The translations under genes were made by a program, and so were the position numbers. A stretch of 64,000 nt of DNA, from the NCBI GenBank assembly GCA_018613055.1, contig JAGGQZ010000017.1:161614-225613 (forward strand). The letters run 5' to 3'. This DNA comes from Chryseobacterium sp. ISL-80 (GTDB taxonomy: Bacteria; Bacillota; Bacilli; Bacillales; Cytobacillaceae). Shown piece by piece: positions 24,039 through 34,100 of the stretch (the stretch's first letter is position 1; every line of letters begins with the position of its first letter). Under the pieces are notes generated by a model. The model did no database searches. It saw only the letters and a list, made by a program, of their open reading frames with translations, and was not told the origin of the DNA.

Positions 24039-24905
24039 GTGGCAGCAACGAAGAAAAAAAGAGTCATAAAAGAGGTTACACAGCTGGTGACGATTACGAT
24101 TGGGGCGATCATCGCCGCATTCGGGCTTGATATGTTCCTCGTCCCCAACGCCATCCTTGATGGAGGTGTAATCGGCCTTTCGATTATCGCAGCGGAATTG
24201 ACCAACGTCTCGATGAGTATTTTCCTGATCCTGTTCAATCTGCCTTTCCTTTATATCGGATATAAGAGGATGGGAACGAAATTCACCCTTCGGACGCTGT
24301 ACGGCGTCATTATTTTATCCGGAGCGACAGCTTATTTCCACCACTATGACCGGGTAACAGATGATTTATTTTTGGCAACCATCATCGGTGCCGTCATCCT
24401 TGGAACAGGCGTCGGTCTCGTCATCCGCGCTGGCGGAGCGCTTGATGGCACCGAAATCATCGCGATCCTTGTCAGCAAGAAACGCACCGTGTCCGTTGGG
24501 CAGATCGTCATGATCATGAACTTGTTCATTTTCCTTTTGGCTGCACTGCTCGTGTTCAGCTGGGAAACAGCCATGTACTCGATCATCACTTATTTCATTG
24601 CATTCAAGATGATTGACGTCGTTGTCGAGGGTATGGAAGAGTTAAAATCAGTAACGATCATTTCCGATGTCCCGGAAGAAATCGCCGAAGCCTTGTTGAA
24701 GCAATTAGGACGCGGCATGACCTATATTCAGGGCCAGGGCGTTTTTTCAAGCGAACCGAAGAAAATTATTTACATTATTGTCAGCCGGATTGAATTGTCT
24801 ACTCTGCGCTCGGTTGTAGATGATATCGATCCGAACGCACTCGTCGCGATCGAGAATGTGGCCGATGTATCAGGGAGTAATTTTGATAAGGGCAGCGGGC
24901 ATTAA
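24039..24905 (+). CDS. YitT family membrane protein
   Basis: 288 residues, GTG start. About five to six transmembrane helices (VTITIGAIIAAFGLDMFLVP with the family's NAILDGGVIGLSI; later GVGLVIRAGGALDGTEIIAI) and a cytosolic C-terminal DUF2179 domain (SVTIISDVPEEIAEALLKQL, GRGMTYIQGQGVFSSEPKKI). It closely matches the YitT/YpjC group of B. subtilis. Function unknown; membrane transport or regulation is presumed. Divergent from the HEPN-CBS gene. Confidence 0.9.
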   Translation: MAATKKKRVIKEVTQLVTITIGAIIAAFGLDMFLVPNAILDGGVIGLSIIAAELTNVSMSIFLILFNLPFLYIGYKRMGTKFTLRTLYGVIILSGATAYFHHYDRVTDDLFLATIIGAVILGTGVGLVIRAGGALDGTEIIAILVSKKRTVSVGQIVMIMNLFIFLLAALLVFSWETAMYSIITYFIAFKMIDVVVEGMEELKSVTIISDVPEEIAEALLKQLGRGMTYIQGQGVFSSEPKKIIYIIVSRIELSTLRSVVDDIDPNALVAIENVADVSGSNFDKGSGH

Positions 24906-24910
24906 TAGGG

Positions 24911-25032
24911 AATCTCCACAAAAGCTCACATATTCTCTACGAAATCGGATTATTCTCTACGGAATTTGCATTATTCTCTACACTTAAATGCAGAATCTCT
25001 ACGAAATAACCGATAATCTCTACATTTTACAT
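24911..25032. repeat. 20-21-bp periodic intergenic array C (TATTCTCTACGAAAT type)
   Basis: The core CTCTAC (first copy CTCCAC) occurs at 24914, 24935, 24955, 24976, 24997 and 25018, so spacings are 21, 20, 21, 21 and 21 bp. Each core is preceded by AAT or ATT and usually followed by GAAAT or a variant. It fills the convergent gap between yitT and the 44-residue ORF. It has no shared sequence with arrays A and B except the overall design and the CGA step. Confidence 0.82.
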
Positions 25033-25045
25033 TTATCAGGAAATC

Positions 25046-25083
25046 AAAAAGCATGTGACTTTAAAACCGTCACATGCTTTTTT
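25046..25083. terminator. Bidirectional terminator
   Basis: AAAAAGCATGTGAC/GTCACATGCTTTTTT perfect stem, between array C and the convergent 44-residue ORF. Confidence 0.92.
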
Positions 25084-25084
25084 G

Positions 25085-25219
25085 TTAATCAATCGGATTA
25101 TTGAATTTCTTCTCTTTCTGGCCGGTTGTGAATTCAACAAGCTCTTCTGGTGTGTTATTGCCTTTTTTCTTGTTGTTGTTGCGCTGGGCGTTTCCGTTGC
25201 CTAGCTTTTGCTTACCCAT
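25085..25219 (-). CDS. 44-residue Lys/Asn-rich small protein
   Basis: ATG-initiated ORF of 44 codons behind GGAGCGAGG, ending at a strong terminator. It begins MGKQKLGNGNAQRNNNKKKG and ends KEKKFNNPID. It is basic, Asn-rich and hydrophilic, and resembles small spore-core or nucleic-acid-binding proteins in composition, but no family was recognised. It is 24 bp downstream of the amidase gene on the same strand. Confidence 0.65.
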   Translation of the reverse strand: MGKQKLGNGNAQRNNNKKKGNNTPEELVEFTTGQKEKKFNNPID

Positions 25220-25243
25220 GCTTCCTCGCTCCTTTTAATGGAT

Positions 25244-26731
25244 TCAAGGTGTAGTATGGATTTTTTCGTTGGCGTTTATTCCAAGTTCGGGTGCGCGGCG
25301 GACCTTGGTTGCCTGTTCGTAGGCATAGGCGAGCCTGATCAGCAAAGGTTCACTGAAGGCTGTGCCCGAAAAAGTGATTCCGATTGGTTCTCCTTCTTCA
25401 CTGTAAGCGGTCGGTACTGTAATCGAAGGATATCCTGCTTTTGAGCCGATCGTAGAGCCATCCATCGGGAAAAGCACCGCATCCGCTCCGTATTCCTTCA
25501 GGGCATAGTCAATTCCCTGTTCCCTGGCCATATAAAGATTGAATTCGAGTTCTTCGAGATACTCTGCCTCCGTCAAGGTTCCGCTTGTCGCTTCCGATCC
25601 GAGCATCACCTGCTGGCCATATTTCAGCGTTTTCTCACCATGCTCATAGTTGAAGGCAATGACATCAGCAAGCGTCCTGACTGGAACATTCGGTGCCAAT
25701 CCGTTCAGGTAGGCATTCAGGTCAGCTTTGAATTCATAGCTTAAAACATTGTATCCCCATTTCGCTTTTGCTGCCGGGATTGCCGCTTCTATAACTTCCG
25801 CGCCAAGCTCCTCCAGTTTTTCAACCGCTTTTTGAAAAATTTGCTCCTGTTCTTCGGTCCATTGGCCAATATACTCTTCCCGGACAACAGCAATTTTTGT
25901 TCCTTTTAATGCTTTTTTATCGAAAAGAGAGTCATGGTTGAATTCAGGTAAACTTACCATTGTTGCCGGATCTTGCGAATCCAGCCCGGCAATCGCTTCT
26001 AAAAGATACACCGCATCCTTTACGGTTCTAGCCATCGGTCCTGCCGTGTCCTGGGTGTGGGCAATCGGGATGATGCCGCTGCGGCTGACCAGGCCAACTG
26101 TCGGCTTAATGCCAACCAATGAATTTTGCGAGGATGGATTTAAAATTGAACCGTCGGTCTCCGTACCAATAGCAGCTGCCGCAAGATTCGCTGCAATCGA
26201 CGCACCAGAACCCGCACTAGATCCACCAACCTCAAACTTGCCAGGGCCATAAGGATTGAGCACCTGTCCTCCGCGTGAACTATAGCCGCTCTTCATGCCA
26301 TTAGCCATGAAGTTAGCCCACTCAGTCATATTTGTTTTTCCGAGGATGACTGCGCCAGCCTCCCGAAGTTTGGACGCAACAAACGAATCCTTCGTGGCAA
26401 TTGAATCCTTCAAGGCCAGCGAGCCGGCACTTGTATGCATTTTATCGCCTGTATCGATATTGTCTTTGACCAGGACCGGGATGCCGTGCAGCGGACTTCT
26501 TGGACCTTTTTGTTTTCGCTCCAAATCCATTGCAGCCGCGATATGCAGGGCATCTGGATTCAATTCAAGCACAGAGTGGATCGTCTTATCAAAAGCAGCG
26601 ATCCTCGCCTGATACATCAGCACAAGATCATGCGATGTCAGCTCACCGCTTTCCATTTTTCCCTGCATATCATCGATCGACGCTTCCGGAAGCCATTCTT
26701 CCATCAATGTATGTAAACGTGGGTTTTTCAT
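25244..26731 (-). CDS. Amidase signature family protein
   Basis: About 495 residues. Amidase signature with the Ser-cisSer-Lys triad: Lys in IPVLVKDNIDTGD, the Gly/Ser-rich block FEVGGSSAGSGASIAANLAA and the conserved AIGTETDGSILNPSSQNSLV. Members hydrolyse carboxamides or peptide amides. Because it is not next to gatB/gatC and is closer to stand-alone peptide or aryl amidases, it is not called GatA. ATG at 26731 with GGAAGG upstream is preferred to the TTG two codons earlier. Substrate unknown. Confidence 0.88.
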   Translation of the reverse strand: MKNPRLHTLMEEWLPEASIDDMQGKMESGELTSHDLVLMYQARIAAFDKTIHSVLELNPDALHIAAAMDLERKQKGPRSPLHGIPVLVKDNIDTGDKMHTSAGSLALKDSIATKDSFVASKLREAGAVILGKTNMTEWANFMANGMKSGYSSRGGQVLNPYGPGKFEVGGSSAGSGASIAANLAAAAIGTETDGSILNPSSQNSLVGIKPTVGLVSRSGIIPIAHTQDTAGPMARTVKDAVYLLEAIAGLDSQDPATMVSLPEFNHDSLFDKKALKGTKIAVVREEYIGQWTEEQEQIFQKAVEKLEELGAEVIEAAIPAAKAKWGYNVLSYEFKADLNAYLNGLAPNVPVRTLADVIAFNYEHGEKTLKYGQQVMLGSEATSGTLTEAEYLEELEFNLYMAREQGIDYALKEYGADAVLFPMDGSTIGSKAGYPSITVPTAYSEEGEPIGITFSGTAFSEPLLIRLAYAYEQATKVRRAPELGINANEKIHTTP

Positions 26732-26807
26732 GTTCAACAGTTCCTTCCAAAAATAAACTTCAGAATATATATTCTTTAGATTTTACAGAAATCCCTTTAT
26801 ATATAGA

Positions 26808-26839
26808 AAAAAAGCTATAGGACCAGAGCCTATAGCTTG
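26808..26839 (-). terminator. Terminator of yfmL
   Basis: AAGCTATAGG/CCTATAGCTT stem with a 7-base loop and a T run on the minus strand. Confidence 0.88.
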
Positions 26840-26848
26840 ATTTTGCTA

Positions 26849-27991
26849 TTATTCAGCGTCGACAATTTTGCCACCGTAAAATTCCTTCAGCACTGGATCG
26901 ATATTCAGCGCCTTGCAGAATTTTTTCAGATCACGTTCTTCTCGCTCGTTGACGATCGAAATGACGGTTCCTTCTGCTCCAAAACGGCCTGTACGGCCAG
27001 AGCGATGGATGTACTTGTCCTGTTCCCGTGGAAAATCGTAATGGACAACATGGGTTACGCCTTTAATGTCAAGGCCGCGAGCCGCGATGTCAGTGACGAG
27101 CAGCATCTCGCTGCTGCCTTCGCGGAATTTATTCAAGTATTTCTGGCGCTCCTGCTTGGCCAGTTCGCTATGCAGCTGTCCAACCGGGATGTCCTTGAAA
27201 TTCAGCTTCTCAGCAGCAATGATCAGATTAGGGATATCCTTAATGAATACGAGCGACTTTGTTCCATCAAGACGCGCAATTTTCTCAAGAATTTTGATCT
27301 TGTCACGCTGCTCACTGCGGAAGTAAATATGCTCGACTTTGGCTGCATCAATGGTGTCATCCTTCTTCACCTTGATGATTTCAGGATCATTCGCCAGCCT
27401 GTTGATTGATTTTTCTACAGCCTCAGGCAGTGTGGCTGAAAAAAGTAATAGCTGCCTTTGATCAGCAAGAGTCGATTTCACGATACTTTTCACCGTTTCA
27501 TTATGTTCCGGTGTCAGCAGCTGGTCGCCTTCATCGAGTACGATGGTGTGGACCTTATGCATCTTCAGCTTTTTCTGCTTGATCAGTTCATTCGTGCGTC
27601 CAGGAGTTCCGACGATGATGTGCGGGCTTTTTTTCAGCTTGTCAATCTGGCGCTTCAGATTAGCACCTCCAATCAGGCTTGCTGATTTGATTCCGCTGCC
27701 TTCTCCCCATTTCTGGATTTCAGCGAGGATCTGCATGACAAGTTCCTGTGATGAGGCAAGAATTACGGCCTGTGTATTCTGCATCTTCGCATCGATTTTA
27801 TTTAAAACAGGAAGCAGGTACGCTAAAGTTTTGCCCGTACCTGTCGGCGATTCAGCGGCAACATCTTTTCCTTCTATTATTAACGGGATCGTTGTCGACT
27901 GGACTGAAGTCATCGCCTCGAATCCGGCCTTCTCCCAGGCCTGCTGCAGGAAAGGGTTCAATTGAGCGATTATTGGTTGGGTTTCTGACAT
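26849..27991 (-). CDS. yfmL: DEAD-box RNA helicase YfmL
   Basis: 380 residues. Motif I AESPTGTGKT, Ia ASSQELVMQI, Ib GTPGR, motif II LDEGDQ (DEGD rather than DEAD), motif III SAT, motif V DIAARGLD, motif VI HRSGRTGR. Length, lack of a C-terminal RNA-binding extension and segments such as SLIGGANLKRQIDKLKKSPH match B. subtilis YfmL, linked to ribosome assembly and cold growth. ATG at 27991 is used because AAGGAG precedes it; the upstream GTG (28006) overlaps that site. Confidence 0.9.
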   Translation of the reverse strand: MSETQPIIAQLNPFLQQAWEKAGFEAMTSVQSTTIPLIIEGKDVAAESPTGTGKTLAYLLPVLNKIDAKMQNTQAVILASSQELVMQILAEIQKWGEGSGIKSASLIGGANLKRQIDKLKKSPHIIVGTPGRTNELIKQKKLKMHKVHTIVLDEGDQLLTPEHNETVKSIVKSTLADQRQLLLFSATLPEAVEKSINRLANDPEIIKVKKDDTIDAAKVEHIYFRSEQRDKIKILEKIARLDGTKSLVFIKDIPNLIIAAEKLNFKDIPVGQLHSELAKQERQKYLNKFREGSSEMLLVTDIAARGLDIKGVTHVVHYDFPREQDKYIHRSGRTGRFGAEGTVISIVNEREERDLKKFCKALNIDPVLKEFYGGKIVDAE

Positions 27992-28090
27992 GATTTTCTC
28001 CTTCACGTAAACATTCTAGTATTGATACTAGCTAAAACCTGCTTATAAGTCCAGTCTTCCCCCGCTGAATCACGATTTTTCATCTAGTTT

Positions 28091-28246
28091 ATGACTCGGT
28101 TTTATTTTATTGGCGAAGTTCACAACTTTATTGGCGAAAATATAATTTTATTGGCGATTTCATAGCTTTTCTGGCGAAATTCTTAATATATTGGCGATTT
28201 CCAACTTTTATTGGCAAACTGGAAATTCCGTGCGTTTTTTTCCAAT
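28091..28246. repeat. 20-bp periodic intergenic array B (TTTATTGGCGAAAT type)
   Basis: TTGGCGA or a variant starts at 28110, 28131, 28151, 28171, 28191 and 28211, a 20-bp register after one 21-bp step. The intervening halves are A/T-rich and variable. The last unit passes into GGAAATTCCGTGCG, seven T and CCA (28221-28244), matching the end of array A with one C/T difference. It lies between yfmL and inhA (442-bp gap, otherwise holding the element at 28255 and the inhA terminator). Confidence 0.85.
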
Positions 28247-28254
28247 TCAGAACA

Positions 28255-28348
28255 AAAAGCGCAAGCGCTGGAGGGATTGACAGTGAAGTCGTTCTTTGAC
28301 TTCAGGCAGGACCGAAGCGTCTCGAGGGGCTAGGCGCTGGTGCTGGAT
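28255..28348. repeat. Dispersed-type hairpin element
   Basis: About 94 bp: AAAGCGCAAGCGCTGGA at the left; GAAGTC-N7-GACTTC in the middle (28295-28313); AGCGTCTCGAGGGGCTAGGC and GCGCTGGTGCTGGA at the right. The GC-rich composition and nested self-complementarity resemble the palindromic intergenic elements scattered in many Bacillaceae genomes. Only one copy is visible in this window. Confidence 0.55.
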
Positions 28349-28392
28349 TAAGACAACCACTATAGTTATCTACACACAATTTATTTTAAAAT

Positions 28393-28425
28393 TAAAAAAC
28401 ATCGGACGAATAGTCGCCCGATGTC
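28393..28425 (-). terminator. Terminator of inhA
   Basis: ACATCGG/CCGATGT stem with a T run on the minus strand, directly after the inhA stop. Confidence 0.85.
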
Positions 28426-28433
28426 TTAAAGTT

Positions 28434-30824
28434 TTATTTATGGATCCAAACTGCACCAGCAGAGTTGTCTTTCGCTTCGCCGATTACCTTGAACTTAATC
28501 GGGAATTGAGCTGGAACTTTTCGTCCTGCGTCTGGAATTAAGTCATTCATGTAAGACTTGGTAGAATCGAATTCAGTTACCCCTGGAAGACCTTTATAAT
28601 CAAAGATTCCGCGAGATGGAGAATTGATGTACCATGCAGGTGTCTGATCCATAGAGAATGCAGCATCTGCTACCTGGTAGCGTGTGCTTTGGTAAACGGA
28701 AGGCTTACCGTTAAGCGTACCTACGATTGCTTCTGGATGTGAATCGACTGGTCCTAAGAAGCCTTCACCCGGGTGGATACCAACCCAGTTATCTGTGAAT
28801 GAATCATCCGCATACCATACGACCATACCAGTGTTGTACTTCACTCCGCGTCCTTCAAGTAAAGCTTTGTCGGAACCAGCGTAGTTTCTCCACTCCAGAT
28901 AGTAGTAGTGGTCCTTGAAGAATGTACCGTTTGTTTGGATGAAACCATCAAGTGTTACAGCTGCATCGCCTTCAGCGCCATCAACGAAAACTTCTTCACC
29001 GTCAACTGTCAGCTTAAGCTCGTCCATTGCGAAACCTTCTGGAGCAAGGCCGCCGTCAGTTACGTATTCAAAAGCAAGTTGTACTTTCTTGCCAGCATAG
29101 TCGCTTAGATCGTACTTTACATCAATCCATTTGCCTTCTGAAGTATCCATTCCACCAGCAACATTTGTATCACCGATTTTGTCGATTTCTACTTCTTTGC
29201 CATCAACAATTGCATTAACGTATACATAATCGTAATCAAATTCAACTTCATAATTCGCTTTGTATGAGAATTCAGCGCTAGTTGCGTTTGTTAGATCTAA
29301 CTCAGGTGTTACAAGTGTTGTATGAAGATCATCGCCTTTTTGGCTGTAGTAGTACTTCTCGCCAAACTCTGTCTGGATTCCCTTCACTTCTTTACCAGGA
29401 AGGTTTACTTTTACAATTCCTGGGTTCTTTGATTTTGTCACACTCTGGTCAATAACTGTTGCAAGACCTTTAGAATCAATATCTTCGTAATTCACTTCTG
29501 TAATATTGGCCCAGTTGCCGCCCATTGTCTTTTGGAAGAATTCTTTATTTTGCGGAGAGAAGCTTGGTGCTTCTGTTCCAGCGATTTTTCCATTCCAGCT
29601 TCCGCCTGACATGATTGACCAAGAAGCTACAGGGTCACCTTGTCCAGTGTACTGAGTGTCATACTCATCTGGAAGACCTAAGTCATGTCCGAATTCGTGA
29701 GCGAATACACCTACTGCGCCATCTTCAGGCTCTACAGTGTAATCGAATGCCGCCATTTGTCCGCCCCAGTAAGGAACTGCAGCAGTTGTTCCAGGTACGC
29801 GGAAAGGAGCGTTGCCGACTACCCAGCGGTGTGACCAGATTGCATCGTCACCAAGCTTGCCGCCGCCAGCTTCCTGTCCAACACCAGAGTGCAGAACCAT
29901 CAAGTGGTCAACAAGGCCGTCTGGCTCATTCTGGTTTCCATCACCATCGAGGTCATACTGATCAAAATGGTCATATTCAGCTAAGTCGATTCCAGATTCA
30001 GCTGCTGCTACCAATGCATCCTTAACAAGTCCGCGAGCACCCTTTGCTCCAGGAGCATTATCATGGCCGCCATCAGGATTGTCACCGCCATACTCAGCAG
30101 CTGTACCAGGCACCTTCAGCCAGTTGGAAACTTCGCCTGTAACTGTGTAGCTTCCGCCTGATTGCTCTTCATAATATTGCTTGAATGTCTTTACCTTTTC
30201 ACCATTAAAAAGTGTGAAGTCCTCATCACCGAACAGCATTTTTTGATAGTGTTCGCGATTGAAGTCATCGGCCCACATATAGCCTTCTTCTTGATCGATG
30301 TTATTGTGCGGGAAGTCCGCATATTCTACAAGAAGGACAAGAACCTTATCCTCACGAACGTCTCCGTTGTAGTTAGCCTGCTTAGCAGAGTCTACCTTTA
30401 CTGCTCCCGTCGGCTTTCCTTTTTTGAAGTTTTCATGACCTTTATCAAGCTGCTTAGCGAGCTTGTCCTTTTGTTTTGAAACAAAGTCTTTGGCCTTTTT
30501 GTCAAAAGCCTTCTCTTCTTTTGTCAAAGCTTTATCGGACTTGCCAGGCTTTTCACCTTGCTTCTTTTCGATATAAGCAGTGACTGCCTTGTTTACTTCT
30601 TTCTGAGAAGCTCCTTTAGAAATCAGACCGCGCTTTTGCAACGCCTTTGCCAGGCGATCCTGGTCAACGATATTCAAATCAATCGGCGCTGATTCCAGAG
30701 CTGTGGCAGCTTCTACAGTCTTAGTTGCTGGTGACCCCGCAAATGAACCAGCAAATAATGTGGAAGCAAAGACTGCACTTGCCGCTACGCTGGAAAGAAC
30801 CTTCAACGTATTTTTCTTCTTCAA
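28434..30824 (-). CDS. inhA: Immune inhibitor A, secreted M6 metalloprotease
   Basis: 796 residues. A signal peptide (about 1-40) precedes a Lys-rich pro-region (to about 150) and a peptidase M6 catalytic domain with zinc motif [14 protein letters not shown] near residue 378. A C-terminal region follows with a MAM/jelly-roll-like segment ([32 protein letters not shown]) and the VEG/InhA C-terminal domain. B. thuringiensis InhA degrades host antimicrobial peptides and other proteins; in environmental bacilli it is a general extracellular protease. A perfect Spo0A-box-like site lies upstream, consistent with post-exponential control. Confidence 0.95.
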   Translation of the reverse strand: MKKKNTLKVLSSVAASAVFASTLFAGSFAGSPATKTVEAATALESAPIDLNIVDQDRLAKALQKRGLISKGASQKEVNKAVTAYIEKKQGEKPGKSDKALTKEEKAFDKKAKDFVSKQKDKLAKQLDKGHENFKKGKPTGAVKVDSAKQANYNGDVREDKVLVLLVEYADFPHNNIDQEEGYMWADDFNREHYQKMLFGDEDFTLFNGEKVKTFKQYYEEQSGGSYTVTGEVSNWLKVPGTAAEYGGDNPDGGHDNAPGAKGARGLVKDALVAAAESGIDLAEYDHFDQYDLDGDGNQNEPDGLVDHLMVLHSGVGQEAGGGKLGDDAIWSHRWVVGNAPFRVPGTTAAVPYWGGQMAAFDYTVEPEDGAVGVFAHEFGHDLGLPDEYDTQYTGQGDPVASWSIMSGGSWNGKIAGTEAPSFSPQNKEFFQKTMGGNWANITEVNYEDIDSKGLATVIDQSVTKSKNPGIVKVNLPGKEVKGIQTEFGEKYYYSQKGDDLHTTLVTPELDLTNATSAEFSYKANYEVEFDYDYVYVNAIVDGKEVEIDKIGDTNVAGGMDTSEGKWIDVKYDLSDYAGKKVQLAFEYVTDGGLAPEGFAMDELKLTVDGEEVFVDGAEGDAAVTLDGFIQTNGTFFKDHYYYLEWRNYAGSDKALLEGRGVKYNTGMVVWYADDSFTDNWVGIHPGEGFLGPVDSHPEAIVGTLNGKPSVYQSTRYQVADAAFSMDQTPAWYINSPSRGIFDYKGLPGVTEFDSTKSYMNDLIPDAGRKVPAQFPIKFKVIGEAKDNSAGAVWIHK

Positions 30825-30959
30825 AAAGATTACCCCCTGCTATTTTCCAAGTTTCGATTATTCATATATTCTGAAGAATCTGATTGAAATTGTAGCAAGG
30901 TTTTGAAATATTGTAAATTTTTATAATATAATAATATTTACCTATAAATTTTTGTATTT

Positions 30960-30968
30960 TTTGTCGAA
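30960..30968. promoter_or_regulatory. Candidate Spo0A box upstream of inhA
   Basis: TTTGTCGAA, a full match to the Spo0A-box consensus, 136 bp upstream of the inhA start in the 332-bp inhA-yfkN gap. The rest of the gap is A/T-rich promoter sequence plus the yfkN terminator. Confidence 0.45.
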
Positions 30969-31113
30969 ATTACCCATTATAAAAATAAACTGATTCCTTT
31001 TTCCTGTTTTCATCTCAGAAATATGTGTAAATAAAACTATTTTCATGAACTTATATATTGGGAAATTTTCTTCGCGTCTCGAAATTTGATTCTAAGGAAC
31101 TAGAACTTTTTTA

Positions 31114-31147
31114 CAAAAAAAGAGAGCACCCGGGTAAAGTGCTCCCT
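31114..31147 (-). terminator. Terminator of yfkN
   Basis: GAGCAC/GTGCTC stem and a seven-base T run on the minus strand, following the yfkN stop. Confidence 0.85.
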
Positions 31148-31156
31148 TCTAAACTA

Positions 31157-34100
31157 TTAGTTTAACTTCGTTACACGGCCCTCGATTTGAGGATTAACTT
31201 CCCCGTGCGCCTTAATATAGTTTACCAAAGCGTCCAAATCGACTACATCGATTTGCTTATCAGTGATTGTTGCCAGGATTGCATAGCCATCCCCGCCACC
31301 TGCCATGTAGTTGTTGACGGTGATGGAGTAAGTTTTATCCATCTCAACAGGTGTGCCATCATTCTTCGTGATCGAAACAATGCGGTCTCCTGCAGCTCTG
31401 GAGTCATCGTAAGTGACCTTCAAACCAGAAATCGGCATGATGCGGACCTTGCTGCCCCATTGCTGCTCAAGCAAAGTCTTGATGACTTCACCAGTCACGT
31501 TCATTTTCACAAGGTCATTTCCGAATGGCTGTACAGTGAAAGCTTCCTTCCAAGTAATTTCACCTTGGTCAATGTCAGCACGTACGCCGCCTGAGTTCAT
31601 GAAAGCAAAATCAGTGCCTGTCTGCCAGCGCATTGAGTCAGCTACAAGGTTCCCCATTGCTGATTCACCAGCAGCACTTGTGTCACGGCTAATATAAGAA
31701 GGTGTTGTTCCAATTACTTCATTCAGAATCGGTGCGACATCAGCTACATAGCTATCCAGCATCGCTTTGATTTCAGCATCTGGTTGGATTTGGTCACGGT
31801 ATGTCGTCACGATTTCAGACTTACCAACCATGACATCTTTCGTAACAGGGTTAATCAATAAGTCTACATCAGAAAAAGCTGTACCTGAAGAATAAGACTG
31901 CACGACAATTTTGCCATCTACTTTAGTGTTTGTGAAAGCATGATTATGCCCACCCAATAACACATCTACTTCATCATCCACATTTTGAGCGATCTCAACA
32001 AGTTCTTCTCCAGCGTTTGATCCATCAGGGTTAGAAGTTGATGGGTTATGTGCTAATACAACAATTGTTTCTACACCCTGAGCTTTTAACTCCTCAGTAT
32101 AGCGGTTGATGGCTTCCGCTTCGTCTGTGAACTTTACATCTGTAACAGCACTTGGGATAACAATACTTGGAGTGTCAGATAAAGCTACTCCGATTACTCC
32201 GACCGGAATTCCGTTCACATCAATAACTTTGTAAGGATCTAAGACATTCTCACCTGTCTCTTTGTATACAAGGTTAGCAGCAACATATGGGAAGTCAGCG
32301 CCTTCAAATTCGCCATACTTATCCACTGTTTTCGGATGGCTTCCACCATCGATCAAGCGAAGCATTTCTTCAACGCCTTCATCAAACTCGTGGTTGCCGA
32401 CAGTACCTGCGTCAAAACCAAGCTCGTTCAAAATCTTGATCGTAGGCTCGTCCTGCAGCAAAGCGGATACCGGCGAGCTTGCTCCTACCGCATCACCAGC
32501 ATGAAGCAGCAATGTGTTAGGATTTGTCGCTTCACGTTCTTTCAAATAAGCAGCAAGATAATCCACTCCGCCAGCATTGATTTTAGAATTGTAAGTGTCC
32601 AGCTGGCCATGGAAATCATTGATTCCTAAAAGCTGAAGTCCAATTGGCAAATGAAGCTGGTATTTAGCAAAGCCGTTTGCTGCTTCACCAGCATAGTTAA
32701 TCAAACCACTTTCAGGCAACGCATTTTGTGCATCAGGAGTTGAGTTGAAAGTAACATTTAAATCTTTGCTCACACCAGCAAAGCTCCAGTTATTGTCAGC
32801 AGATGGATCGATTGTTCCAACTTCACGGATATAATCGATGATCGCCTGGCGGTTTTCATCTGGATACATTTCTACTGCTGTCTGATTTTTCACACCTGGG
32901 AATGTTCCAGTAGCACGGTAGTTATTTGTTACAACAAGGAATTCCTGCTCCAGGTCGATTGGCTGGCCATTGTATTGAAGGTTCTTGATTCGGTTTGCAT
33001 CAGCGTCAACCAGATTTCCCTTATCATCGTACTTAGCCGGCTCTGTCACATCGATTTCATAAGTAACACCATCAATAACATCATAGTTATATACCGGGAA
33101 CTTCGGATTGATTAACGGCTGTTCTGTTGTAATGTCCTCATCAATCTGGTTGAACTGTCCAGCAGACATTTCAAGCCATTCTTTTACATCGCTTCCTTTA
33201 ATTTTGATTGTCGAAACGGTATTTGGATATAAGTAAAGATCTGCCACGTTCTTGATTGCAATCGTTCCTTTTGGAATATAAGTGTAATCACTTACACCGC
33301 CTCTTCCAGACTTGAATGGAGCACCCGCAGATAGGATTGGAAGATTTTCATCAGGCGTACCTTTTACCTGCTTTTCCACATACCATTTTTGTGCATTCGT
33401 TACGATTTGGATTGATGGATCATCTTGTACAAGCGCGAAGTAACTGTGGATGTCAGCATCAGTTTCCCCAACAGGCTGGCGGACATAATCTACAGTGCCC
33501 TCATGGTCTTCTTTTACAGCTTCCAAAATTTCTTTGTCAGCATCCACTAATGGAGTCTTTGTTGCTTTATCATAAATCGCTCTTAGCTCAGCCTTAGAAT
33601 TCTTAACATTCCATTTGCCTTTTTCTTTAGCGATCGTTAAGTCCATAACACCAAGCTGGTTGCCCCAGTTTCCAGCCATGACAACCGGCACTCCATTGAT
33701 TGTACCATTGGCTGCGTCTACGCCAGGAAGGTTCTTAAAATCACCAGGGAAAGTTAAGTGGTTGTGTCCAGTGATGATTGCATCAATGCCGTCAACAAGT
33801 GACAGGTCGTATGCCGCGTTCTCTTCCATTTCCACTACTTTCTCATCGCCAATTCCAGAGTGGGATAGCGCGACGATGATGTCAGCGCCTTCTTCTTTCA
33901 TTTTTGGAATCTGTGCTTCTACTGATTTTACGATATCCTTTGTAATAACCTTGCCATCAAGGTTCGCTTTATCCCATTGCAAGATTTGCGGTGTTACAGC
34001 ACCGACAACACCAACCTTGATTACCTGTGTCTTGCCGCTATTATCAGTCACTTTTTTGTTAAAAATGGTGTATGGCTTGAAGTAGTTTTCGTCATTTTCC

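Noticed and set aside
25244-26731. GatA subunit of the amidotransferase
   Set aside because: No gatB or gatC neighbours, and the sequence fits stand-alone amidases as well.
11191-28246. Periodic arrays as CRISPR loci
   Set aside because: Conserved cores are only about 10-12 bp with 8-10-bp variable halves, the repeats are imperfect and no cas genes are present.
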